In this document: positions 1 through 7,808 of the stretch, piece after piece
Numbering within the stretch: the first letter of the stretch is position 1
Layout: each line of letters starts with the position of its first letter
From: a bacterium
Lineage (GTDB): Bacteria > JAHJDO01
NCBI GenBank assembly: GCA_030611945.1
Contig: JAUWOV010000037.1
Coordinates: forward strand, 1-17,188
Direction: 5' to 3'
Length of the DNA stretch: 17,188 nucleotides
Notes under the pieces: generated by a model
Told to the model about the DNA's origin: nothing
The model's input: the letters and a program-made list of their open reading frames with translations, nothing else
The model's database searches: none
Made by a program: the position numbers and the translations under genes

Positions 1-103
1 AACCAGGCATAAAACGTTCTTTGAGTGAATTATAGTGATTTGAAAGGAAATTCTTGGCAGAAATAAGTAGATTAGGTAAAAACTAATCTCGAATTTTCTT
101 TAG

Positions 104-274
104 ATCCCTGTGTTTGCCGGTCTAAATAGGAATTTGGGAGATCATCTCGGGGATGTGTATTCTCAAAAAAAGATGTATAATAAAGCTATTGAGCAGTGGG
201 AAAAAGCAGTAGAGTTAGGCGCAGAAGATAGGAAAATAATTGAAGAGAAAATAAAAAATGCAGGGAGAAAATAA
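104..274 (+). pseudogene. C-terminal remnant of a tetratricopeptide repeat protein
   Basis: The open frame after the TAG at 101-103 encodes a typical last TPR unit: a DHLGDVY helix A, then KAIEQWEKAVELG as helix B, then a charged KIIEEKIKNAGRK tail ending in TAA at 272-274. DHLGDVY followed by A..QWE.A.ELG is characteristic of the final repeat of multi-TPR proteins. There is no credible start codon or ribosome-binding site, and only one repeat survives. The DNA before it (1-103) shows stops in all three plus frames and nothing TPR-like. It therefore looks like the decayed end of a larger gene, although a recent frameshift or sequencing error cannot be excluded. A 7-bp AT-rich hairpin (69-75 with 83-89) lies just upstream. 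The stop is one base before the iolB ATG, so translational coupling may once have existed. Confidence 0.55.
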
Positions 275-275
275 T

Positions 276-1088
276 ATGGACATTAGATTTAATTATGAAC
301 CAAAATCCGGTTATACAAAGGTATTGTTTCCTGATGGAGAATTATTGAATTATATTGAGTTCGGAATTATAGAACTTTCTGCAGGAGAACAGTATTCGGA
401 AAATACAGAGGACAATGAGGTTGTCCTGATTATTCTCAAGGGTAAGTGTGTGATCAGCACAAACATTATAAAGTGGGGGCCGATAGGTGGGAGAAAGGAT
501 GTATTTAGTGGTAAGGCTTATGCTACGTATATACCAAGACAGAACAGATATGATATTACTGCAACAACTGATTTAGAAGTGGCTGTATGCAAAGGAAGAA
601 CTGATTTTGCTGGGGAGCCTGTTGTTATAACGCCTGATAAAGTAAAAGTTCGATCTGTTGGAAATGGAATCTGGACAAGAAATGTATACAATATTATTGA
701 TGAAAGAACCCCTGCAGGGTCTCTTCTTGTTGGTGAGACAATAAATCCTCCTGGCAATTGGTCATCATTTCCTCCGCATAAACACGATATTGAAAATCCA
801 CCGGAAGAAACAAAATTAGAAGAGGTATACTTTTTTAAAGTTCAGCCTGAAGAGGGGTTTGGTATGCAGAGAGTATATACTGATCCTGCATCGAAAGATG
901 AGGGTTTTGATGAGGCACTAGTTTTAAAAAACAACACTGTGACTGTTATGCCTAGAGGATATCATCCTGTCTGTGCCGCGCCAGGATATTCGGTTTATTA
1001 CCTCTGGATACTTGCAGGGAAAAACAGGAAACTCATTCCCAAAGACGACCCGCAACATTCATGGATTAAGAAGGAAGATAATCTATGA
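276..1088 (+). CDS. iolB: 5-deoxy-glucuronate isomerase (KduI/IolB family)
   Basis: This is a cytosolic bicupin isomerase. IolB enzymes convert 5-deoxy-D-glucuronate to 2-deoxy-5-keto-D-gluconate in myo-inositol breakdown. I chose the ATG at 276 over the one at 258 because AGGGAG (262-267) lies 8 bases before it. That gives 270 residues, the usual IolB length. The C-terminal cupin shows the metal-site pattern: NWSSFPPHKHD with His168 and His170, Glu182/Glu183 in KLEEVYFF, and His230 in PRGYHPVCAAPGY, the IolB signature. The N-terminal half is the weaker first cupin. It is the first intact gene of a seven-gene run, and the next gene starts 15 bp downstream. IolC, IolD, IolE and IolJ are absent nearby, so the true substrate may be another 5-keto or uronic acid. 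The family is secure, the substrate is not. Confidence 0.85.
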   Translation: MDIRFNYEPKSGYTKVLFPDGELLNYIEFGIIELSAGEQYSENTEDNEVVLIILKGKCVISTNIIKWGPIGGRKDVFSGKAYATYIPRQNRYDITATTDLEVAVCKGRTDFAGEPVVITPDKVKVRSVGNGIWTRNVYNIIDERTPAGSLLVGETINPPGNWSSFPPHKHDIENPPEETKLEEVYFFKVQPEEGFGMQRVYTDPASKDEGFDEALVLKNNTVTVMPRGYHPVCAAPGYSVYYLWILAGKNRKLIPKDDPQHSWIKKEDNL

Positions 1089-1103
1089 GGAGGATTTTAG
1101 GAT

Positions 1104-2384
1104 ATGTCTAAACTTAAAAACGTTGTTATTGCTCAATCCGGTGGTCCATCACCAGTAATTAATAACTCTCTCAGGGGAGTTGTCGAGACATGCAAGATGT
1201 TTCCTGAGAAGTTTGGCAGAATATATGCTGGATACCATGGAATAGAGGGTGTCCTTAAGGAGGAATTGTTGGATTTGAGCGCTCAGAGTGAAGAGGAAAT
1301 ATCTCTTTTAAGGACAACTCCAGCTGCTGGAGCAATAGGAACATGCCGCTATAAATTAAAACAAGAACAAGTTGCAGATTTTAATCGTGTTATAGAGGTT
1401 TTTAAAGCTCATAATATCGGCTATTTCTTTTACATTGGCGGCAATGATTCAATGGATACAGCCCATAAAATTAGCGTGCTTGCAAAGGATAAGGGGCTGG
1501 ATTTAATTGCCGTAGGCGTGCCGAAAACAATAGACAATGATGTTGGAGATGAAGAATTCAAGCTTATAGATCATACTCCCGGATACGGAAGTGTAGCAAG
1601 ATACTGGGCGTATTGCATCCAGAATGCAAATGAAGAGAATGCCGGTTCTTCTCCTGCAGATCCTGTTACGGTGATTCAGGCTATGGGAAGGAAGATAGGT
1701 TTTATTCCTGCGGCAGCGCGTCTTGCAGATCCTGAAAGGAAGATGCCATTACAGATATATCTTGCTGAGACTGAGCTTTCAATAGAAGATCTTGCAGACA
1801 ATGTGAATGAAGAGTTAAAAAGATCAGGCAGGGTTATTGTAGTGATAAGTGAGGGATTTCAGGTTGGAGATATTGGAGAAGCAAAGGATGCCTTTGGACA
1901 TACTGAGTTTGGCGCAAGTCATGGTACTGTTAAACAGACGGTTGTGAATTATTTAAATAAAGTTGGACTTAAAGCAAGAGGCAGTGCAAGAGGATTTATA
2001 CCTGGAACTGACCAGCGGGATACAGCAATTTATGCTTCTACAGTGGATTTGGACGAAGCCTACAAAGTTGGTCAGAAAGCGGCTCTGATAGCCTATGAAG
2101 AAACCAATGGTTTTATGTCTACAATTCTCAGAAAATCAGGATCAATTTATAGTGTTGAATATGGCAAGGTTCCGCTTGAACAGGTTGCAAATTCAGAAAG
2201 AAAATTTCCTTCAAACTGGATAGCAAAGAATAGGATTGATGTAACTGACGAATTCGTAAAATATGCAAGACCGCTCATTGGCGAGGATTGGGTGAGCGTG
2301 CCGATAGTTAACGGCATACAGCGTTTTGCTAGAATTAAGCCTGTATTTGCTGAGAAGAAATGCGCTGAATACATTCGCGTATAA
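1104..2384 (+). CDS. pfp: PPi-type 6-phosphofructokinase (PfkA superfamily)
   Basis: This is a 426-residue PfkA-fold phosphofructokinase that phosphorylates fructose 6-phosphate to the 1,6-bisphosphate, most likely with pyrophosphate. The N terminus IAQSGGPSPVINNSL is the phosphate-donor loop. The donor-selecting residues are of the PPi type: Asp115 in GGNDS, where ATP enzymes have Gly, and Lys141 in PKTIDND, where ATP enzymes have Gly. Asn114 stands where the classical GGD motif has a metal-binding Asp. MGRKIGF (194-200) is the substrate-binding MGR motif. A strong GAGGAGG (1087-1093) precedes the ATG and overlaps the iolB stop, so the two are probably coupled. A PPi-PFK is reversible and could serve glycolysis or gluconeogenesis. 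Directly behind IolB it also occupies the place expected for a kinase of the deoxy-keto-gluconate product, but that role is speculation. Confidence 0.85.
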   Translation: MSKLKNVVIAQSGGPSPVINNSLRGVVETCKMFPEKFGRIYAGYHGIEGVLKEELLDLSAQSEEEISLLRTTPAAGAIGTCRYKLKQEQVADFNRVIEVFKAHNIGYFFYIGGNDSMDTAHKISVLAKDKGLDLIAVGVPKTIDNDVGDEEFKLIDHTPGYGSVARYWAYCIQNANEENAGSSPADPVTVIQAMGRKIGFIPAAARLADPERKMPLQIYLAETELSIEDLADNVNEELKRSGRVIVVISEGFQVGDIGEAKDAFGHTEFGASHGTVKQTVVNYLNKVGLKARGSARGFIPGTDQRDTAIYASTVDLDEAYKVGQKAALIAYEETNGFMSTILRKSGSIYSVEYGKVPLEQVANSERKFPSNWIAKNRIDVTDEFVKYARPLIGEDWVSVPIVNGIQRFARIKPVFAEKKCAEYIRV

Positions 2385-2428
2385 AAATAATTAAAGAGAA
2401 GGACTTGATGGGAGGATAGTCAATAATT

Positions 2429-3766
2429 ATGAATTTTCAATTGTTAAATAAGCTGCAGATAAAAGATATTTATAAAAATTCAGTTACAAAAATTCAGGAT
2501 ACGACGCTGCTTTTGGTAAAAAAAGACAGCATAAAGAAACTTGTTGTCATGGGTAATAGGACTATTCTGGATAAATTTGAAGGAGAAATTACCGATTTAG
2601 AAGAAGGCGCTCTAAAAATATGTGATTTAATCTCTAATAATGCGGAGATATTAAGAGATATGTGTCCTTTTACAAAGCCCGTTCCAATTGGCATGCAGAG
2701 TGGGTTTGGATTTGGAGACAGACTTGGAAATGCTACTGTTGGTCATATCAAGGCAGTTAAGAAATTCAAAATTATTCCAATATTTGCCCAGCAGTCCATA
2801 AGGGAGCTTTCAAGGACAGGAAGAACTCCGCAGGAAGTTATAGACAGCGCTGCATGGGCGGTTTTTGAGGATCATTTCGTAGATGGCTATGGCGCTGATG
2901 CGGATCATTTAAAGACACTGCGCGATATAGAAGTAATGGCTAATGCCGGATTTACGATGTTTACAATTGATCCGTCCGATTATATTGAAAATAGAGATGA
3001 AGTTATTAAACATGTTGTCAAGATGTATAACTATCTTAAAGAGTTAAAGGGAGACGCTGCTTTTGACTTTGAGGTATCAGTTGATGAGACTTCTTATCCA
3101 ACAACTGCGGAAGACCACATATTTATTATAAGAAAACTGCGCGAATCAGGTGTGAATGTTACAAGCCTTGCTCCGCGATTTGTAGGTCAGTTTCAGAAGG
3201 GGATTGATTATATAGGGAACATAGAACTTTTCAGAAAACATTTGGTAGAACATTGCAATATTGCAAAAGATAACGGCGGTTATAAATTAAGCATTCACTC
3301 AGGCAGCGATAAGTTTTCTGTATACCCTGTGATCGGTGAGGTGACAGAAGGCAATATTCATGTTAAAACAGCGGGAACATCATATCTTGAAGCAATAAAA
3401 ACAGTAGCAGAAACAAGTCCGGATTTTTATAGAGAACTTCACAATTTTGCGCTTAAAAGATTTGAAAAGGACAGAGCATCCTATCATGTAACAACTGATT
3501 TACGCAGAATACCTGACGTAAAAGACTTGAAGGATTCTGAATTGCCTGAACTTATGAATCAAATTGACGCCCGCCAGCTTATGCATATAACGTATGGTTC
3601 GGTTCTTAATGCAAAAGACAAGAATGGAGAATTGCTTTATAAAAACAGGTTAATGAAAATACTTAATGAGTATGAGGATATATATTATAAGCATCTTGAC
3701 AGTCATCTTTCAAAGCATCTGGAAAAGCTGGGAGTAGAAAGAAAGCAGCGAGTGAAATTTAAATAA
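2429..3766 (+). CDS. uxaE: UxaE-like tagaturonate epimerase
   Basis: This 445-residue cytosolic protein belongs to the UxaE family, whose characterised members interconvert D-tagaturonate and D-fructuronate in galacturonate breakdown. Conserved-looking blocks are GFGFGDRLG (92-100) near the N terminus, IHSGSDKFSVYP (289-300), VKTAGTSYLEAI (312-323) and RQLMHITYGSVL (382-393). The His and Asp residues in these blocks are candidate metal or catalytic positions, but I cannot assign them individually. GGGAGG at 2410-2415 is 13 bases before the ATG, a little long but the best site present. The gene is 44 bp after pfp and 16 bp before the aminotransferase, so it sits inside the operon. No uxaC, uxaB or kdgK lies nearby, which leaves open whether the substrate is a classical hexuronate or a related keto acid made by the neighbours. 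Confidence 0.75.
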   Translation: MNFQLLNKLQIKDIYKNSVTKIQDTTLLLVKKDSIKKLVVMGNRTILDKFEGEITDLEEGALKICDLISNNAEILRDMCPFTKPVPIGMQSGFGFGDRLGNATVGHIKAVKKFKIIPIFAQQSIRELSRTGRTPQEVIDSAAWAVFEDHFVDGYGADADHLKTLRDIEVMANAGFTMFTIDPSDYIENRDEVIKHVVKMYNYLKELKGDAAFDFEVSVDETSYPTTAEDHIFIIRKLRESGVNVTSLAPRFVGQFQKGIDYIGNIELFRKHLVEHCNIAKDNGGYKLSIHSGSDKFSVYPVIGEVTEGNIHVKTAGTSYLEAIKTVAETSPDFYRELHNFALKRFEKDRASYHVTTDLRRIPDVKDLKDSELPELMNQIDARQLMHITYGSVLNAKDKNGELLYKNRLMKILNEYEDIYYKHLDSHLSKHLEKLGVERKQRVKFK

Positions 3767-3782
3767 AGAGAGGAGTTGGATT

Positions 3783-5153
3783 ATGAGTAAATATAATTTG
3801 AAACCGATAGATGTGCCCAAAGTTAAGACAAAATACCGCTGTATACAAACAAAACTTCCTGTACCTGAATCTCTTAGTATATTTAAGGCATTGCAGGAAT
3901 CTGAACCTGCATCCATGATGGGGCAGCCGCCTATAGTATGGCATAAAGCCGAAGGATTTCAGGTTTCGGATAGATGGGGCAATACATGGCTTGATTGGTC
4001 TTCCTGTGTGTTGATTAGTAACGCAGGACATGGAAGGAAAGAGATTATAGCGGCTATAAAAGATATGCTGGACCAAAATCTTCTGGCCACTTATGTTTTT
4101 GTCCATGAAAAAAGGGCAGAGCTTACCAAAGCCCTGCAGGCTCTTTCCCCTGATCCAAAAAATTACAATGTGTTTATACTTACTACTGGTAGTGAAGCCA
4201 CAGAGAACTGTATTAAGCTGGCAAAGACCTACGCTCTGGAAAAACACGGGTCTCAAAAAAAATATATGGTTACTTTCAAGAACGCTTTTCATGGTCGTAC
4301 ATTAGGCTCGCAGCTGGCGGGAGGTATGGATAAATTAAAGAAATGGATCGTTGATGAAGGCAGGACATTTATTCAGGTGTCTTTTCCTGACGGTTATAAG
4401 AACGAGGATGTCTCTTTTGACCTTTTCTTGAAAAGCATAGCCGAACAAAATATAAAACCCGAAGAAATAGCCGGTGTTATGACGGAATCCTATCAAGGCG
4501 TAGGTCCCGATTTCTTGCCCTATGATTATGCTCAGGCTTTAGACAAGTTTTGTAAAGAGCATGATATCGTAACTATTTTTGATGAGGTGCAGGCCGGTTT
4601 TGGCAGAACTGGAAAGATGTTTTGTTTCCAGCATTATAATATAAAACCAGACCTTATTGCTTGCGGAAAAGGCATTACTTCCTCATTGCCTCTTTCAGCA
4701 GTAATCGGCAGAAAGGACATTATGGGACTCTACGCGCCGGGATCTATGACTTCTACTCACTCGGCAAGTCCTATTCCTGTGGCTGCGGCTCTGGCCAATT
4801 TGGAGATAATAAAGAAGGAAAGTCTTGTAGAGAATGCCAGGAAGTTAGGAGAAATACTTATACCTGAGCTAGAGAGAATAAAGAATAAATATTCAGACAG
4901 ACTCGGTTGCGTTCAGGGCAAGGGGCTTGTGGCTGGTATTCAGGTGGTAAAGAGCGGCACTAAAGAGCCTGATGCCGAGACAGCTTTAAAGATCAACGAA
5001 AAATGTTTCCAGAAAGGACTGTTGATGTTTGCGCCGGTGGGTATCAACGGTGAGTGTATAAAAATTTCCCCGCCTTTAACTATAAACGAAGAGGCTTTAA
5101 GGGAAGGCATTGGTGTGCTTGAAGAAGCGTGCGATGAAGTATTGGGAAACTAA
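3783..5153 (+). CDS. Class III PLP-dependent aminotransferase (GabT/ArgD-like)
   Basis: This is a complete 456-residue class III (omega) aminotransferase, cytosolic, that moves an amino group between an amine or amino acid and a keto compound through pyridoxal phosphate. Visible landmarks are GHG (82-84), the cofactor-phosphate loop TTGSEAT (134-140), NAFHGRT (167-173), the PLP-ring Asp267 in IFDEVQAGFGRTG, the Schiff-base Lys296 in CGKGIT, and Thr325 in STHSASP. AGAGGAG (3768-3774) is well placed before the ATG. The closest feel is the 4-aminobutyrate/ornithine/beta-alanine group, but the substrate cannot be read from sequence. Its place between UxaE and a Gfo/Idh/MocA oxidoreductase suggests a sugar or cyclitol ketone or a short semialdehyde as amino acceptor. 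If inositol chemistry is involved, malonate semialdehyde to beta-alanine is one possibility. Confidence 0.85.
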   Translation: MSKYNLKPIDVPKVKTKYRCIQTKLPVPESLSIFKALQESEPASMMGQPPIVWHKAEGFQVSDRWGNTWLDWSSCVLISNAGHGRKEIIAAIKDMLDQNLLATYVFVHEKRAELTKALQALSPDPKNYNVFILTTGSEATENCIKLAKTYALEKHGSQKKYMVTFKNAFHGRTLGSQLAGGMDKLKKWIVDEGRTFIQVSFPDGYKNEDVSFDLFLKSIAEQNIKPEEIAGVMTESYQGVGPDFLPYDYAQALDKFCKEHDIVTIFDEVQAGFGRTGKMFCFQHYNIKPDLIACGKGITSSLPLSAVIGRKDIMGLYAPGSMTSTHSASPIPVAAALANLEIIKKESLVENARKLGEILIPELERIKNKYSDRLGCVQGKGLVAGIQVVKSGTKEPDAETALKINEKCFQKGLLMFAPVGINGECIKISPPLTINEEALREGIGVLEEACDEVLGN

Positions 5154-5170
5154 TTTGGAGAATTAATGTT

Positions 5171-6448
5171 ATGATAAATAAAAAGTCGGACAAGACAGTT
5201 GATGTTACCATAGTCGGCGGGGGCATGATTACCAATGACTTGATTTTACCTTCTGTTTATCATTTGCAGAGGATGGGTGTAGTGGGAGACATAAATATAT
5301 GTTCGCTGAATAATCCTCCGCTCAAAGCGCTCAAAGAGAACAAAGAGATTCAGGATGCGTTTCCAGGCCAGGATTTTACAGCTTATCCGTCTCTTTCGGA
5401 GTTACCTGATAAAAACCTTCCTGAATTGTACAAGGAAGTATTAAGCAGGATGCCATCCCGTCAGGCTGTGGTAGTGGCTATGCCTGACCAGCTTCACTAC
5501 GAAGTGGTTAAGGAAGCATTAAAAAATAATCAGCATGTGCTTTGTGTCAAACCACTTGTCCTAAAGTACGAACAGGCGAAAAAAATTGAAGAGATTGCTT
5601 ATCAGAAAGGGCTTTTTGTCGGAGTGGAATATCATAAACGTTTTGACATTCGTTCGCTGATAGCCAGACGCAGTTATGAACTTGGCCACTTCGGTGAATT
5701 TGTTATGGGAGAGGCTAAGATGATTGAACCGTATCTTTACAGGTCTTCTAATTTTCAAAACTGGTTTACTATGGATAAAACAGACCCGTTTGTTTATGTG
5801 GGCTGCCATTATGTTGATCTGGTTTACTTTATCACAGGTCTTAAACCTGCTGAGGTTTCAGTGGCTGGGATCAAAGGAAAGTTTCCTAACGGAAAAGAAG
5901 GTTATATGTGGGCAAACGGTCGGGTTAAGTATGAGAACGGGGCTTTATTGTCTGTAACTGACGGATTGGGTTATCCAGATGATGGCGCCGGCAGTAACGA
6001 GCAAAATCTGACTATGTACTGCGAAGGCAGCGGAAAAACAGGTATGATTAAACATAATGATCAGTTCAGGGGTGTAAGCCACAGTTTTTTGGAAAACATT
6101 GGCTGTGCAGGGTCACGATTTAATTATATCAATCCTGATTTTTACCGTTTGGTTCCATGGGAAGGAGAAGGATATAAACCCGTAGGATATGGTTTTGAAT
6201 CAGTGGCTGCAACAATCAATACTATTAGCAGCATTGAAAATGAAGCGCAATCTTTTTCCGAAGACGAATCGTTGAATAAAAGACAAAAAATGATCAAGGA
6301 TGTTGATGAAAAGGGTATTATTGCCACACCGGCTAACAGTTATATAAATGAATTGGTAGTTGAAGCGGCAAGAATGTCAATATTAAGCGACGGCGACGCC
6401 ATAAAAATTGTTTATGGAGATGAGCCGCACGTAGAACAGCGTGGTTAA
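5171..6448 (+). CDS. Gfo/Idh/MocA family NAD(P)-dependent oxidoreductase
   Basis: This is a 425-residue dehydrogenase of the glucose-fructose oxidoreductase/inositol dehydrogenase family. The N-terminal Rossmann fold has VTIVGGGMI (12-20) for NAD(P). The family EKP motif appears as VKP (126-128), keeping the catalytic Lys127. YHKRFD (154-159) follows, and GCHYVD (211-216) matches the HxxD catalytic site in the C-terminal domain. The protein is longer than the usual 330-390 residues, with extra sequence around residues 50-95 and at the C terminus. GGAG (5157-5160) is 10 bases before the start, and the gene follows the aminotransferase by 17 bp. The pairing suggests one enzyme oxidises a sugar or cyclitol hydroxyl to a ketone that the other aminates, or the reverse in catabolism. 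The substrate is unknown. Confidence 0.85.
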   Translation: MINKKSDKTVDVTIVGGGMITNDLILPSVYHLQRMGVVGDINICSLNNPPLKALKENKEIQDAFPGQDFTAYPSLSELPDKNLPELYKEVLSRMPSRQAVVVAMPDQLHYEVVKEALKNNQHVLCVKPLVLKYEQAKKIEEIAYQKGLFVGVEYHKRFDIRSLIARRSYELGHFGEFVMGEAKMIEPYLYRSSNFQNWFTMDKTDPFVYVGCHYVDLVYFITGLKPAEVSVAGIKGKFPNGKEGYMWANGRVKYENGALLSVTDGLGYPDDGAGSNEQNLTMYCEGSGKTGMIKHNDQFRGVSHSFLENIGCAGSRFNYINPDFYRLVPWEGEGYKPVGYGFESVAATINTISSIENEAQSFSEDESLNKRQKMIKDVDEKGIIATPANSYINELVVEAARMSILSDGDAIKIVYGDEPHVEQRG

Positions 6449-6464
6449 GTCAGGGATATAAAGA

Positions 6465-7808
6465 ATGAGATTCACAAATGGCAGGATTTGTACAAAGGAT
6501 AAAATAGTAACGGATCAAGACCTGATCATTAATGATGGCAGAATTTTTTTAGAAAAAAGCGCTGGAAATATTAAGTGTAAAGATGAAAATATTGTTGATC
6601 TTAAAAGCTCTTATGTCCTGCCGGGATTTGTGGACATTCATACACATGGGGCCGGTTTATTTGACCTCACTTTAGGTCAATATAATCCTAAAACTAATTC
6701 CTTTCAAAGCTCTTCTGAAATATATCAGGAAGCATTTCCTCGTTATGTGCGACTGCGTACAAAAACAGGAGTTACTAATCTATATTTGGCTACTATTGCG
6801 GATTCCATAGAACATCTGCAATTTTGTCTTGAGCAATTGAATAAATACATGAATTCGGATAGCAATGGTCGGGATGGTTGTTTAATAAAAGGTAGTTTGC
6901 TGGAAGGCACTTTTTTAAATCCCCTGATGTGCGGCGCCCAGAATCCAGAATATGTTTTTGCGCCGGATATTAAAAAATTTGATGAGATAAATAAATCGGG
7001 CGCAATAAAATTAGTTAATGTAGTTCCTGATCATGGCAAGGAGTCTTTTAAATTAACAAAAGCCCTTCAGGAAAAAGGTATTATCGTTGGAACAGGACAT
7101 ACAAACGCTACTGCCGATCAGATTAAAACAGCTATGGAAAATGGACTGGACTATGTCATCCATTTTCTTAATGGTCCTACAGGCAGTTCTTTTAAACCTT
7201 TTAATGGAGGCGGAGCAGTAGAAGGGATATTACAGAATGACAGTATATACGTTGAATTAATTGTGGACGGATTTCACGTTAATCCGGCTTATGTACGGGA
7301 TGTTATAGAAAGGAAAGGCATTGAGAATATCATTGCTGTTACAGACGCAGTGTTTGTTAGTCAGGCTGAAGATATCACAGACTTTGAGATGGCGGGAATT
7401 TCCGGACGTATGAGCGCGGACGGGAAGTACGTATATGTAGCAGGGTCAAAACCATTAACCCTTTTCGGCAGCGTTCTGACTATGGATAAGGCGTTCAGCA
7501 ATATATTATCTTTACTAACTCAGGACATGGCAGGGGTATGGTATCGTGAACATAAGGCTATTGATTTTGACCGAGCTGTTTTGACTGCGGCTCGGATGTG
7601 TGCAGCAAACCCATGTGATATGTTAAAGAAACACGGAGCGGAAGATCCTGAAACAGGATCCATAGAAGAGGGCAAATGGGCTGATTTGTTAGTAGCGGAT
7701 ATTAAAGGACAATCGGGAGATTACAAGTTGGATGTTCATAATGTTTTTGTGCGTGGCAATAATGTATTTTCTGATATTAAACAAAAAAAGAATATGATAA
7801 ATGAGTGA
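6465..7808 (+). CDS. NagA-like amidohydrolase (N-acetyl amino sugar deacetylase)
   Basis: This is a 447-residue metal-dependent amidohydrolase of the N-acetylglucosamine-6-phosphate deacetylase group. It shows DIHTHG with His59 and His61, metal ligand Glu147 in LEGTF, His212 in GTGHTNA, His233 in IHFLNGP (NagA has a His-Leu-Phe-Asn motif here), His271 in VDGFHV, and the catalytic Asp294 in VTDAVF. The small beta domain is formed by residues 1-50 and about 400-435, ending in GKWADLLV. It is about 60 residues longer than typical NagA, mainly around residues 65-90 and 300-330. AGGGA (6452-6456) sets the ATG. NagA itself normally neighbours NagB, which is absent here, so the substrate may be a different N-acetylated sugar, sugar acid or phosphate. 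The gene overlaps the next one by 8 bp. Confidence 0.8.
   Translation: MRFTNGRICTKDKIVTDQDLIINDGRIFLEKSAGNIKCKDENIVDLKSSYVLPGFVDIHTHGAGLFDLTLGQYNPKTNSFQSSSEIYQEAFPRYVRLRTKTGVTNLYLATIADSIEHLQFCLEQLNKYMNSDSNGRDGCLIKGSLLEGTFLNPLMCGAQNPEYVFAPDIKKFDEINKSGAIKLVNVVPDHGKESFKLTKALQEKGIIVGTGHTNATADQIKTAMENGLDYVIHFLNGPTGSSFKPFNGGGAVEGILQNDSIYVELIVDGFHVNPAYVRDVIERKGIENIIAVTDAVFVSQAEDITDFEMAGISGRMSADGKYVYVAGSKPLTLFGSVLTMDKAFSNILSLLTQDMAGVWYREHKAIDFDRAVLTAARMCAANPCDMLKKHGAEDPETGSIEEGKWADLLVADIKGQSGDYKLDVHNVFVRGNNVFSDIKQKKNMINE

Noticed and set aside
69-89. AGATTAG/CTAATCT hairpin as a terminator upstream of the operon
   Set aside because: The 7-bp stem is AT-rich and the following sequence is interrupted by CGAA before any T-run. 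Too weak to call.
3759-4292. 177-codon antisense open frame opposite the aminotransferase
   Set aside because: It lies over a well-supported PLP enzyme with all motifs intact. The translation is Cys/Phe-rich and has no recognisable domain.
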